A stretch of DNA of 64,000 nt from Flavobacteriales bacterium (GTDB taxonomy: Bacteria > Bacteroidota > Bacteroidia > Flavobacteriales_F > PHOS-HE28): NCBI GenBank assembly GCA_016705955.1, contig JADJKO010000002.1, positions 785,592 to 849,591 of the forward strand, given 5' to 3'. Shown here piece after piece: positions 24,155 through 33,188 of this stretch. The position numbers were made by a program, and so were the translations under genes. Below the pieces are notes generated by a model that was not told the DNA's origin, did no database searches, and saw nothing but the letters and a program-made list of their open reading frames with translations. Position 1 is the first letter of the stretch. Every line of letters begins with the position of its first letter.

Positions 24155-24772
24155 ATGAAGTACAAGACTCTTTCATTCAGACACGCGGATGTCATTCTTC
24201 GCGAACCAGGATTTGCTCAGGAAAGTGAAGAACTGCTGAGTGTATTGTCTACTATCACCGATCAAGAGATTATGGACCAACACGAGTCCTACAGCGGGAG
24301 CCAGAAGAGTCTTTCGCGCGCCATCAATGACAAATTGAAACACTACCTGACTGACCATGGTTGGGCAGCGGAATCACCGATCTTTCAAGATACACGATAT
24401 TCCGGTGAAAAGTGGCGACTGGACTTCGCCAAAGGGTTGATCTCCGTTGAGGTGGCTTTCAACCATGGTGAGGCTACTGCTTGGAATCTACTCAAACCTG
24501 TCTTGGCAAGCGAGTTGAATCACGTGGAGAAGGCAATCCAAACCCAAGCCGGGGTGATAATCACTTGCACGGAGGCGTTGAAGGCCGAAGGTGGGTTCGA
24601 CAGCGCGGTCGGCACCTTCGAGAAATTCATTGACTACCTCAAGCCATTAGGGTCTGTTCTCACTGTCCCGATCCTGCTCATCGGCTTGGAACCATTCAAT
24701 ACATTCTACATCCAGCACCGTCAAGCCGGTCCAAGGAAGAAGACCGGGGATGTAGTTATGAAAGGGGGCTAG
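24155..24772 (+). CDS. BglII/BstYI-family type II restriction endonuclease
   Basis: 205 residues from ATG at 24155, which matches the family length; the frame is open further upstream (to 23942) but the added residues look unrelated. SLSRAINDKLKHYLTDHGW resembles the BstYI N-terminal helix. WRLDFAKGLISVEVAFNHG supplies the Asp...Glu-x-Val/Ala catalytic strand. The end VPILLIGLEP matches the family C-terminus. BglII and BstYI cut GATC-centred six-base sites, so a similar target is likely. It converges with the C5 methyltransferase gene, overlapping by 4 bp, as expected for a restriction-modification pair. Confidence 0.82.
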   Translation: MKYKTLSFRHADVILREPGFAQESEELLSVLSTITDQEIMDQHESYSGSQKSLSRAINDKLKHYLTDHGWAAESPIFQDTRYSGEKWRLDFAKGLISVEVAFNHGEATAWNLLKPVLASELNHVEKAIQTQAGVIITCTEALKAEGGFDSAVGTFEKFIDYLKPLGSVLTVPILLIGLEPFNTFYIQHRQAGPRKKTGDVVMKGG

Positions 24773-26051
24773 GTTGTAGCAACTGCACGAACCGTCTTCC
24801 TGACTTTCGGCGCTTCAGAACATTTTGAAGCCAGCACCATACCTGCCCGTTCAATGACGCCTACAACTAACGCGTTCCCCATAAAGAACGCACGACGGTT
24901 ATCAGTCGCTCCTTCTGTATGGTTGTCAGGGAACATATTCAAGCGTTCTAACTCAAGAGGTGTTAACCGGCGCAAGCGGCCATCAGCAGTGCGGATGACG
25001 TGTTTGAAACGGACGGGGTGGAACCACCTTCAGCGGTAATAATGGTGCGAGATGGCTTCTCCAATGCATCCGGGAACACCATGCCGCCCTCGGTGTAATG
25101 GTAGGTGAAACTCGTGCCTTTCTTGGTTCGTGTTTCACTCTTGCTGCCCTTCAGATATTCCCATTGCGGCAGGTGCTTCATGTCTACAAAGAACTCATTG
25201 GGTACCTTCTTACTGGGTAGGATAATGTCACCCAGCACGGTACGTGGTCCATCGTAAACCGGTATCGTATCAATGGTCCACACTCTTCGGGCACTCATTA
25301 TTCCGGCATTCGCAAAAGGACTTGTCCCGGCCGTCTTACCCAAGTTGAATTTCTCAGAAACTTCAGCAAGGTCACCGCTCAACTTGAATTCGTTGAAAGA
25401 CGAACCCGTCGCTGTGACCGGGAAAGCTTCTGCAAACACACCATCGGTCAGTACCCAATCCTCATGGCGTTTGTCATTAACCAACGCTTGACCTATTGGG
25501 GTGGTTTTGTGATAGCCCATTAAGAACACCCGGCGTCTCCGTTGCGGCATCCCAAAGTCTGCAGCATTGATCACACGCCATTCAACGACGTAGCCGAGGT
25601 CAGCAAGGGAGGCCAGTATAACACCGAAGTCACGCCCTCGTTGCTGCGACGGAGACTTAAGCATTCGGTCGACATTCTCAAGGAAGAGGAACGATGGCTT
25701 CTTCTTCTTGCTCTTGAGAATGCGATGAATGTCCCACCACAACACACCTTTCTTACCGGTCAGCCCTTCGGCTTGATTCAACGTGCGGGCCACGGAGTAA
25801 TCCTGACAAGGAAACCCTCCGACGAGTAGATCATGCTCAGGAATATCCTTCGCCTCAACGGTAGAGATGTCCTTATTCGAATGCCCAGCATTCCCGAATC
25901 GCGCAACATAAATGTCGGACGCTTCTTGCTTCTTTGTTGAGGGTTCCCACTGATTGCTCCAGACCACATTGAACAAGTTGGAAGCACGCTCCAAACCAAT
26001 GCGGAATCCACCAACACCAGCAAATAGTTCAATCACTTTCACCTTGTCCAT
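24769..26051 (-). CDS. DNA (cytosine-5) methyltransferase, one apparent frameshift
   Basis: Starts with MDKVKVIELFAGVGGFRIGL (motif I). Motif IV GGFPCQDYS has the catalytic Cys, motif VI is LENVDRM and motif VIII QRRRRVFLMG. The first frame stops at 24963, but motifs IX-X (RLTPLELERLNMFP, MGNALVVGVI) continue in another frame to 24769. Inserting one C in the CCGTCC run near 25018 joins them as STPSRFKHVIRT, the expected sequence. The joined length of about 427 residues is normal. It probably protects the host from the adjacent BglII-like nuclease. The shift may be a sequencing error. Upstream, 26052-26323 holds no gene. Confidence 0.88.
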
Positions 26052-26323
26052 TTCCGTTCACTATTGTGCTACAAACCTAGGTGCCTCACAATCCGGGATC
26101 AAGGCCTTCTATTCTCCCTTATCAACATCTGTCGTGAAGGAATATCCCGCGTCAGTCAAGGTTCCGGAACGTGCAGGGTGGGGCGTCGTTGTTGATTGCC
26201 AAGAAAGCCGTCAAGGTTTAGGCCGCCGCTATTGCAGAATTACGGTTCATGATTGTGGCTTCGCAGGGTCTCCCGCCTCGGGGCCCTGCACCATCAACGG
26301 ATGTCCGATCCGCTCACACCCAC

Positions 26324-27199
26324 TCACCCGATCGACACCAACAACCTTTGCAACTCCTCCTCGTTCTTGAAGTCGATCTCGATGGTGCCGGTACCCGCAG
26401 CGGTCTGGCGCACCACGGCCTTGCTGAGCAAGCGCTCGCTGAGCTTCTTGCTGAGCTCGCGGTTCAAGCGCGGGCGGAGCCCAACGGTCTTGGATGAAGC
26501 GCTCTTGCTGCGCGTGCGGGCCAGGTCCTCCACTTGGCGCACGCTCATCTGGCTCTCCACGATCTTGTGGTAGAGTTCCAGTTGCCACGCGGTGTCGGTG
26601 ATGGTGATGAGCGCACGCGCGTGGCCCATGCCGATGTGCCCTTGGCGCAGTCCGAGTTGGATCGCGGGCGGCAGCTTCAACAGGCGCAGGTAGTTGGAGA
26701 CCGTCGCGCGGTCCTTGCCCACTTTTTCGCTGAGTTCTTCCTGCGTGAGTTTCACTTCATCGATCAGGCGCTGGAAGCTCACCGCCACTTCAATGGCATC
26801 GAGTTCCTCGCGCTGGATGTTCTCCACCAGCGCCATCTCCAGCATGGCCTCATCGTTCGCCACGCGCACGTAGGCGGGCAACTCGGTGAGCCCCGCGATC
26901 TGCGAAGCACGGTAACGGCGCTCCCCGCTGATCAGTTGGTAGCGGTCGTGGCCCACGCGGCGCACGGTGACGGGTTGGATGATGCCCAACTGCGTGATGC
27001 TCGCTGCCATTTCCGAAAGCGCTTCCTCACTGAAGTGCGTGCGCGGCTGGAAGGGATTCGGTTCGATGTGTGCGATCAACAACATGGAGGTGCCGCCCAT
27101 CGGACGGTGATGCCCCATGCTCGTGTCACGTGCCGTGATGTCCGCAGCGGGTTCGTCCAGCAGTGCGCTGAGGCCGCGGCCCAGTCCTTTCTTCTTCAT
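26324..27199 (-). CDS. parB: Chromosome-partitioning protein ParB
   Basis: 291 residues. It begins MKKKGLGRGLSALL (the ParA-contact peptide). The CTP-binding core contains NPFQPR and GERRYRAS. MALVENIQREELDAIEVA and a KVGKDRATVSNYLRLLKLP helix-turn-helix follow, with a C-terminal dimerisation domain. It acts with ParA in chromosome segregation by loading on parS sites. Its ATG overlaps the parA stop (ATGA). In most Bacteroidota the DUF5683 gene comes next; here accessory DNA does. Confidence 0.96.
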   Translation of the reverse strand: MKKKGLGRGLSALLDEPAADITARDTSMGHHRPMGGTSMLLIAHIEPNPFQPRTHFSEEALSEMAASITQLGIIQPVTVRRVGHDRYQLISGERRYRASQIAGLTELPAYVRVANDEAMLEMALVENIQREELDAIEVAVSFQRLIDEVKLTQEELSEKVGKDRATVSNYLRLLKLPPAIQLGLRQGHIGMGHARALITITDTAWQLELYHKIVESQMSVRQVEDLARTRSKSASSKTVGLRPRLNRELSKKLSERLLSKAVVRQTAAGTGTIEIDFKNEEELQRLLVSIG

Positions 27200-28014
27200 T
27201 GGATGGTCTCTTCGACGGGGATGATGCGCTCACTGTCCGGAATGCGGGTGAGGCTGTTCTTCTGGAGGATCTCGCGCGCGAGGTTGAGGTAATTGGTGGC
27301 GCCCTTGCTGCTGGCGTCGTGCATGATGATGGACTTGCCGTGGCTCGGAGCTTCGCCCAGTGCCACGTTGCGGTGGATCACGGTGTCGAACACGAGGTTC
27401 TGGAAGTGCGTCTTCACTTCCTCCACCACTTGGTTGGCCAAGCGCAGGCGGCTGTCATACATGGTGAGCAGCATGCCCTCGATGGTGAGCTCCGGGTTGA
27501 GGCGCTGCTGCACGATCTTGATGGTGTTGAGCAGTTTGCCCAAGCCTTCCAACGCGAAGTACTCGCACTGCACGGGCACGATCACGCTATCGGCAGCGGT
27601 GAGGCTGTTCACCGTAACAAGGCCGAGCGAGGGCGAACAGTCGATGATGATGAGGTCGTACTTATCGCGCAGCGGCTCCAGCACTTTCTTCATCTGGCGC
27701 TCGCGGTCGGGCATGTCGATCATCTCGATCTCGGCACCCACCAGATCGATGTGGCCGGGCAGCAGGTCGAGGTTCGGGTTGTCCGTACCGACGATCACCT
27801 CCGTGGCCGGCGTGCCGTTGATGATGCATTCGTAGATGCTCGCTTGCACGCTGCGCAGTTCGCACCCCACGCCGCTGGTCGCGTTCGCTTGCGGGTCGGC
27901 ATCCACCAGCAGGGTGCGACGTTCCAATGCGCCGAGGCTGGCGGCCAGGTTGATCGCGGTGGTGGTCTTGCCCACGCCGCCTTTCTGGTTCACGATGGCG
28001 ATGATCTTGCTCAT
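27196..28014 (-). CDS. parA: Chromosome-partitioning ATPase ParA
   Basis: 272 residues from ATG at 28014, which starts directly with IIAIVNQKGGVGKTTTA (deviant Walker A). DADPQAN, the Walker B strand LIIIDCSPSLG and the GMLLTMYDSR strand follow. It is a cytoplasmic Soj/ParA ATPase that binds DNA non-specifically and moves ParB complexes. The leader just before the start is rich in CAAC and has no Shine-Dalgarno motif. Confidence 0.97.
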   Translation of the reverse strand: MSKIIAIVNQKGGVGKTTTAINLAASLGALERRTLLVDADPQANATSGVGCELRSVQASIYECIINGTPATEVIVGTDNPNLDLLPGHIDLVGAEIEMIDMPDRERQMKKVLEPLRDKYDLIIIDCSPSLGLVTVNSLTAADSVIVPVQCEYFALEGLGKLLNTIKIVQQRLNPELTIEGMLLTMYDSRLRLANQVVEEVKTHFQNLVFDTVIHRNVALGEAPSHGKSIIMHDASSKGATNYLNLAREILQKNSLTRIPDSERIIPVEETIQ

Positions 28015-28045
28015 GGTTGGTGGTTGGTAGTTGATTTGGACCGTC

Positions 28046-28066
28046 ACCCCGGCCTTGAGCCGGGGT
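28046..28066. repeat. ACCCCGG...CCGGGGT palindrome between parA and the MBL-fold gene
   Basis: ACCCCGGCCTTGAGCCGGGGT is a near-perfect palindrome of the dispersed family also seen at 15773-15791 and 46304-46322. It may also act as a transcription terminator for the gene that ends at 28074. Confidence 0.6.
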
Positions 28067-28073
28067 CTCGTCG

Positions 28074-28754
28074 TTATTGGATCTCTATCGTAGCGCCTAT
28101 TTCCGGTAGCAGCAATTCAAGTCCCGCCTCCGCGAAAGCGGCTTTCGCTTTCGCGGTATCGATGGTGATGGGAGGGAAGGTGTTGTAGTGGATGCCGATC
28201 ACCTTCTTCACGCCCATGTATTGCGCAGCGATGATCGCATCGTCCACGCCCATGGTGTAATGATCGCCGATGGGCAGCATGGCGAACTTCAGGTTGAAAC
28301 GCTTGAGCAATTGCATGTCCATGGTGAGTGCCGTATCACCCGCATGATGAAAGGCACCTTCCGGCCCGCTCACCACATAGCCGCCGGGATTGCCGCCGTA
28401 GCTGCCATCGGGCATCTCGCTGCTGTGCAATGCCGTCACGTACTTCACCCGCAACTTGCCCACGGTGACCCCGCCGCCGAGGTTCAAACCGATGGTGCGT
28501 TGCACGCCCTTCTTCTCGAACCAGCTCGCGATCTCGTAATTGCTGATCAACGTTGCTTCACTGCGTTTCGCGATCGCCTCGGCATCGAGGACGTGATCGC
28601 CGTGTCCGTGCGTCACCAGGATCTCCGTTACCGGGATGTGCGCTGCATCCACCGCTTTCGCCAACGGATTGCCGCTGATGAAGGGATCGAAGAGCAGATC
28701 ATGACCGGCCGTGCGAACGCCCATGCAGGAGTGGCCGTAGTTGGTGATGCGCAT
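28074..28754 (-). CDS. UPF0173 metal-dependent hydrolase (MBL fold)
   Basis: 226 residues of the metallo-beta-lactamase fold. The HGHGDH metal motif follows EILVTHGHGDHVLDA near residue 50. Later ligands are present in ALHSSE, FHHAGDTAL and IGIHYNTFPPI. The sequence matches the UPF0173 family throughout, including the N-terminal MRITNYGHSC. The substrate is unknown. It is co-directional with parA but separated from it by the palindrome. Confidence 0.92.
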   Translation of the reverse strand: MRITNYGHSCMGVRTAGHDLLFDPFISGNPLAKAVDAAHIPVTEILVTHGHGDHVLDAEAIAKRSEATLISNYEIASWFEKKGVQRTIGLNLGGGVTVGKLRVKYVTALHSSEMPDGSYGGNPGGYVVSGPEGAFHHAGDTALTMDMQLLKRFNLKFAMLPIGDHYTMGVDDAIIAAQYMGVKKVIGIHYNTFPPITIDTAKAKAAFAEAGLELLLPEIGATIEIQ

Positions 28755-28907
28755 TCGAGGGCGGTGATCCTAAGCGTTGGGTCAACGTTTCGGACGGCAC
28801 AAAGAACAGGTGGACCCGTGGCTTCCGCGTGTTGATAAATCGGCGAGTTGTGAACATCCTGCGGTGCGCGTGGTGATCCGCGGGATCCCGGGTCCTCCGA
28901 CACCGGT

Positions 28908-29234
28908 TCAGCGCGAGAAGACCTTCAGTCCGATGATCGAGGCGATCAGCGTAAAGAGGAAGAACATCCGCCAGAACTCAGTGGGTTCCTTAAAGAGAAT
29001 GATCCCGACGATCACCGTCCCCGCTGCGCCGATACCGGTCCACACCGCGTAGGCCGTGCCGATGGGAAGCGTGCGCGTGGCGAGGTACAACAGATACATG
29101 CTGATGCCGAGGCAAAGGAAGAAGCCGGCCATCCACCAGATCGTCGCGCTCCCTTCCGCAACGCGTGCCTTGCCGAGACAAGTGGCGAAGCCGACCTCGA
29201 AGAACCCTGCGATGATGAGGAGGAGCCAGTTCAT
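28908..29234 (-). CDS. Small multidrug resistance (SMR) family transporter, Gdx/SugE-like
   Basis: 108 residues with four membrane helices. The essential Glu sits in the first helix (AGFFEVGFA), followed by PIGTAYAVWTGIGAAGT, shared by guanidinium exporters and EmrE-type pumps. The Glu context is closer to Gdx/SugE. The start is the ATG overlapping the stop of the upstream membrane-protein gene (ATGA), giving a two-gene operon. Confidence 0.9.
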   Translation of the reverse strand: MNWLLLIIAGFFEVGFATCLGKARVAEGSATIWWMAGFFLCLGISMYLLYLATRTLPIGTAYAVWTGIGAAGTVIVGIILFKEPTEFWRMFFLFTLIASIIGLKVFSR

Positions 29235-29806
29235 GTGGTCCCCGTCTCCGGGTCGGAAGGAAAGAGGATCGCGGTGCCTCCATCCGCGGTCTTGATCACT
29301 TCGTAGTTGGAAGCCATCTTCATGAACAGATACCACGAAAGGCCGATAACGGCTGCCGCCACGATCAGGTCCACCGAATCCCATGGGTCGAAGTGATCCA
29401 TATCCACGTGAGTGAAGTAGCGGAAGAGACCGATGACCGAAAGGAAGGCGATCGTGTGATAAGCGCGCGTGCGGTACATGGCGACAGCGACCGAGAGGAT
29501 CACGGTGATCGCTGGCAAAGTGAGCGCCGCATACCACCGCGACCAGCCACTATCCATGGCGACGTTGATCCTGTACAGGCTTTTGCCCACGACGGTGAGC
29601 CACAACAGAACAAGCAATACCGCATGTGGCATTTTGTAACGTCGACGTGCAGCCAATGAAGGCACATAGCGTACGATCCGGGCGAGTTTCTCATCGTCCT
29701 TCTCACCGACCTGCATGCGCAAAGCGGAGAAGATCTGTTGGCGCCCGAGTCCATCCTTCGCCAAGGCTTCTGCGGACTTGCGCAATTGTCTGCGAGAGAG
29801 GCTCAT
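29231..29806 (-). CDS. Four-TM membrane protein of unknown function
   Basis: 191 residues. The first about 55 residues are charged and helical (SRRQLRKSAEALAKDG, a short coiled coil), then four hydrophobic helices follow (LLVLLWLTVVG, TLPAITVILSVAVAMY, IAFLSVIGLFRYF, LIVAAAVIGLSWYLF), ending in a polar tail. The stop overlaps the SMR start, so the two are co-translated. No family is recognised. Confidence 0.72.
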   Translation of the reverse strand: MSLSRRQLRKSAEALAKDGLGRQQIFSALRMQVGEKDDEKLARIVRYVPSLAARRRYKMPHAVLLVLLWLTVVGKSLYRINVAMDSGWSRWYAALTLPAITVILSVAVAMYRTRAYHTIAFLSVIGLFRYFTHVDMDHFDPWDSVDLIVAAAVIGLSWYLFMKMASNYEVIKTADGGTAILFPSDPETGTT

Positions 29807-29815
29807 GGTCTTCCG

Positions 29816-31048
29816 CTAGATGCCGACCGTTACACTGAAGGCCAACCCCGCTCCGCGCGTTCCGCCGAGCAGGAACCCCGGAAGATGTGGCGAGGACAGC
29901 ATCACGACAACGCGTTCCCCGAATCTCCGTTGTGCCGATGCGCCGAGGCGGATCCCGCCGAAGCCACCCATGCTCAATTGTCCGCCCGCGACAGCAAGTC
30001 CACGCGCGCCGAGCGACCGCAGCGCGCCGAAGGTCAACTGCGGGATGTAGCCCGGTAGGTAGCGCTGATCCACTTGCACGGAGCCGGACCAGCCCACTCC
30101 CAAGGGCGCGCTCAATGTGGCGCGAAGAAGGAAGGGGAGAGGTTTCGTGAACGGATCCTGAGTGTACCTCAGGCCGAAGGTGTCCAACAATTGGTCCTCG
30201 CCGATCAGCACGTTGTCCAGATCGAGAATGCTCGCCACGCGCAAGCCGGTGTATTCGAGGATCGTGTCCTTGTGCAAGTGCAAGCTCTTTCGCCCCCAAC
30301 CCACGAAGCCGAGATCCTGTACCTCGAAGTCCACGCGCGCTTGGTTGTGCCGTGAGATGCGCATGCCCCATCGTCCGGAAACGGCGAGTCCCAAACCGTT
30401 CAACTGACCAAAGGAGGAGGATGCGGTATCACTGCGCCAATGATCGCCGAGCACGGACGCGCGGAGTACGCGGCCATCCACACCGGTGTAGAGTCCGGCC
30501 CATTTCAAATTCACCGCATCGATGGACTGGCCCAGCACGAGATCCACGCGGAAGTAGTGCCCGAGGTCCACGCGCTGCGCGCCGAAACCGATGGTCTGGT
30601 ATTGCGTGCGCGTGAATGCTGCAGGACCCAGGTCCGCGCGACGACCTTCGTAGTTCGCATTGCCGAAGAAGGTGAGGTTGTACAGATCACGCGGGAAGCG
30701 TACCCCCATGTGCTCTTGGTGCGAGACGCTGGTGAGTTGCCGCCATTTCCCGGTGCCAGGGCCGATGTAGGAAACGCGCGCTGAGAGGACGTAGCCGACA
30801 CTGTTCCGCTCACGCAATGCATCGCGTGATCGCTCGCGCAGATCGCGATCGATGAATCCCCCCTTCCAAAGACCTGCTACCAATTCGTTGCGGATCGAAT
30901 TCGCGTTGTAGTCCGCCGATGCTTCCGCGATGAGGATGTGATCATGCGCCGCATAAAAGCGCACGCCCGGAACGGTCATCAACGTGTCCTGCGCACGAGC
31001 GGGGAGGAGGAGCAAGAGGAAAGCGGAGAACGCCCACGATCTACTCAT
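29816..31048 (-). CDS. DUF5723 family outer-membrane protein
   Basis: About 410 residues with a signal peptide (FSAFLLLLLPARAQ). The mature protein is a run of amphipathic beta strands with the DUF5723 pattern (VGYVLSARVSYIG, YNLTFFGNANYEG), ending in an aromatic-poor strand LAFSVTVGI. It is probably an outer-membrane barrel, and some members cooperate with envelope lipoproteins. The start overlaps the end of the upstream lipoprotein gene, so they form an operon. Confidence 0.82.
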   Translation of the reverse strand: MSRSWAFSAFLLLLLPARAQDTLMTVPGVRFYAAHDHILIAEASADYNANSIRNELVAGLWKGGFIDRDLRERSRDALRERNSVGYVLSARVSYIGPGTGKWRQLTSVSHQEHMGVRFPRDLYNLTFFGNANYEGRRADLGPAAFTRTQYQTIGFGAQRVDLGHYFRVDLVLGQSIDAVNLKWAGLYTGVDGRVLRASVLGDHWRSDTASSSFGQLNGLGLAVSGRWGMRISRHNQARVDFEVQDLGFVGWGRKSLHLHKDTILEYTGLRVASILDLDNVLIGEDQLLDTFGLRYTQDPFTKPLPFLLRATLSAPLGVGWSGSVQVDQRYLPGYIPQLTFGALRSLGARGLAVAGGQLSMGGFGGIRLGASAQRRFGERVVVMLSSPHLPGFLLGGTRGAGLAFSVTVGI

Positions 31049-32654
31049 CACCATTCACCACATAGTTGGCCGCGAGCGTCACCTGCAATTCCATCCTATA
31101 CCGATCGAGGATCATCAAGTGCTGCGTTTGGTCGCTGGTGGTGAAGGACACACTGCTGCGCACTTTCGCGCCGCTGTACAGGATGTTCACCAGGTTCTCA
31201 TCCAACTCCGCGACAAGTGTGCTGTTCACCGAAGCACTCACTAGACCATTCGCTCCTACGATCCCTGCGGCGACCTGCCCTTGCACCGGGATGGTGGCGA
31301 GCACAATGCCGTTCGCATCCACCAGTTCCATGGTGATCCGCGCGTTCATCGGGAATCCGTTCGTGGCGAAGAGCTTCAAGGTGCCGTAGCGCAAGCCATG
31401 CCCTGCGGCGGTGCCGGGCAGGTCGGGCGTGCTGGTGGTGCGCAGGGTGAGTTCATTGGTGATCAGGCGCAACGGCACTTCCAGATCCAGCCGCGTGTTC
31501 AATTTGCTTTCGTAGTACAGGAAATCATGTCCACTGCTGATGTCGCCGAGCGGGTTCAATGCAAGATCCAGTTCGTAGGCCACGCGATCCGGCAGGTTCT
31601 CCAGGAAGAGGTCGATGTTGCTGTTCGTGACGTCGATGGTGCGGGTGTAGTAGCTCGAAAGGAAACCGCTCCCCTGATCGATCGCGCGGTTGATGTTGAT
31701 CGGTCCATCGAAGATGGCGTGCGTGAGATCCACGCTGTTGCCGGTCCGTGTATTGATCGCTGTCAAGCGCCGCATGTGTGCTTGCAGGTCCATGCCGAAT
31801 CCGTTGGTGACGGACAGCCGCAATGTGGCCACATCGAGGTCCAAGGTGCCGGATACGAAGGAGTCGAAGAGCGTGAGCCTGTTGGTGTCGGGTCCGACAT
31901 CGATCGTTCGCTGGCCGAAGTAGCCACGTGCGTACTGCGGCACCAGCCCGAGGTAGTTGGCGGAGATCAACAAGCTGTCATCATTCGTGACCCACGCGCC
32001 GGGGCCATTCGGATCGAGTACGGCTCCCAGGTTGGTTTGCAACGTGTTCACGCTGTTGTGCGATGGTCCGCGCAGATCGAAGGATGTACCGGTGAGATCA
32101 CGCACTGTAGTGGCGTACCCCGGGTTGGCCGGTGTGCCAGCGGCAACCGTGGCGGTGATGGTGGTGGATCCATCCGGGAAGATCGCTCCCGGTAGTTCCA
32201 GGCTTCCGATCACCGTGCTGTTCACGCGGTTGTCCAAGTGCAACTCCAATCGGCCTTCGCGTAGGATCAGGGTGCGCAGTTCCAGATCGTCGAACTCGAA
32301 GCGTTGCACATCGTTCTCTCTGAAGAAGTTGAAGCCCGCCGGGAAGTTGATCGAGTCGGAGAGGGGGAGTGCGTAGCTGTACACGAAGCTCGTGTCCGGC
32401 GCGATCAGCAAGGTGTCAAGACCAATGTTGAACAGGTCGCTGCTGTACACCAGGGTCAGTTGCCCTTGGGCATCGGCCTGGATGAGCGAATCGGCCACCA
32501 GACCGCCGATGGTGAAGGTGGTGCGGATCAGCGGGACCAGCAGGTCCACGTCCCACATGGCCCGGTCCGCTTCCTTCCGGCACGAACCCAGAGCGGTTGA
32601 AAAAAGGAGGGCCATCCCACAGGCAACCCGCCCCGCAGTGCGTGCGTTATCCAT
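31041..32654 (-). CDS. Putative lipoprotein, beta-rich, unknown function
   Basis: 537 residues. The signal peptide ends in lipobox TALGSC. The body is almost wholly beta strand with repeated acidic loops (FDDLELRTLILREGRLELHL, STVIGSLELPG). It overlaps the DUF5723 gene by 8 bp and probably acts with it at the outer membrane. It is an unrecognised family with only this context. Confidence 0.75.
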   Translation of the reverse strand: MDNARTAGRVACGMALLFSTALGSCRKEADRAMWDVDLLVPLIRTTFTIGGLVADSLIQADAQGQLTLVYSSDLFNIGLDTLLIAPDTSFVYSYALPLSDSINFPAGFNFFRENDVQRFEFDDLELRTLILREGRLELHLDNRVNSTVIGSLELPGAIFPDGSTTITATVAAGTPANPGYATTVRDLTGTSFDLRGPSHNSVNTLQTNLGAVLDPNGPGAWVTNDDSLLISANYLGLVPQYARGYFGQRTIDVGPDTNRLTLFDSFVSGTLDLDVATLRLSVTNGFGMDLQAHMRRLTAINTRTGNSVDLTHAIFDGPININRAIDQGSGFLSSYYTRTIDVTNSNIDLFLENLPDRVAYELDLALNPLGDISSGHDFLYYESKLNTRLDLEVPLRLITNELTLRTTSTPDLPGTAAGHGLRYGTLKLFATNGFPMNARITMELVDANGIVLATIPVQGQVAAGIVGANGLVSASVNSTLVAELDENLVNILYSGAKVRSSVSFTTSDQTQHLMILDRYRMELQVTLAANYVVNGDE

Positions 32655-32737
32655 GCGGAGGCAATGTACGTGTTGGGGCAGATGCGTCAGGGTCTCCTTG
32701 CGATGATGTCCCTAACATTGCAAACAGGATCCGTGCT

Positions 32738-33184
32738 GTGGAATTAAGACGGTACATCATATTGCCTTGGCTGCTTTCGTCAGCGACGATGTACGGTTTC
32801 TCGTACCTGTGGCACGGAATGCTGCTTTCCGATCTACAGGAGATCAGCATACCGGTGTGGTTGTACATGGTGCTTGCCGGGCTGGTGTACATCGTGCTCG
32901 GACTGGTGCTCACCATCGGCACACACAAGGCAGTGCAGTATGAATGGATCTCCTTGAAAGGCGCTTTCCCATTGTGGACCACCTTGCTCGCGGCTGCGCT
33001 CGGCTTTTTCGTGTACCTCGTCATCTTCGTCCTCGGGATCACCTTCGCGAAAGCTGGTGCCATGCACATGGTGGTGGATGTCCTGTGGCAGATGTTCGAG
33101 CAAGGAATGGGCGGCTTGGCGGTGAGCCTCGGGATCATCTACGATATGCACCAACGCTTCCTCGAACAGGAGCGCGCGAGTTGA
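32738..33184 (+). CDS. Four-TM membrane protein of unknown function
   Basis: 148 residues from GTG at 32738; ATG codons further in would remove the first helix. Four hydrophobic helices: LPWLLSSATMYGFSYLW, YMVLAGLVYIVLGLVLTIG, TTLLAAALGFFVYLVIFVLG and a final amphipathic QGMGGLAVSLGIIYDM. Distinctive GFSYLWHGMLL and IGTHKAVQY motifs are present. It is divergent from the large lipoprotein and convergent with rarA. Family not recognised. Confidence 0.7.
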   Translation: MELRRYIILPWLLSSATMYGFSYLWHGMLLSDLQEISIPVWLYMVLAGLVYIVLGLVLTIGTHKAVQYEWISLKGAFPLWTTLLAAALGFFVYLVIFVLGITFAKAGAMHMVVDVLWQMFEQGMGGLAVSLGIIYDMHQRFLEQERAS

Positions 33185-33188
33185 TCCG

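Noticed and set aside
27199..28188. Plus-strand open frame over parA
   Set aside because: Antisense to a highly conserved ParA; no independent support.
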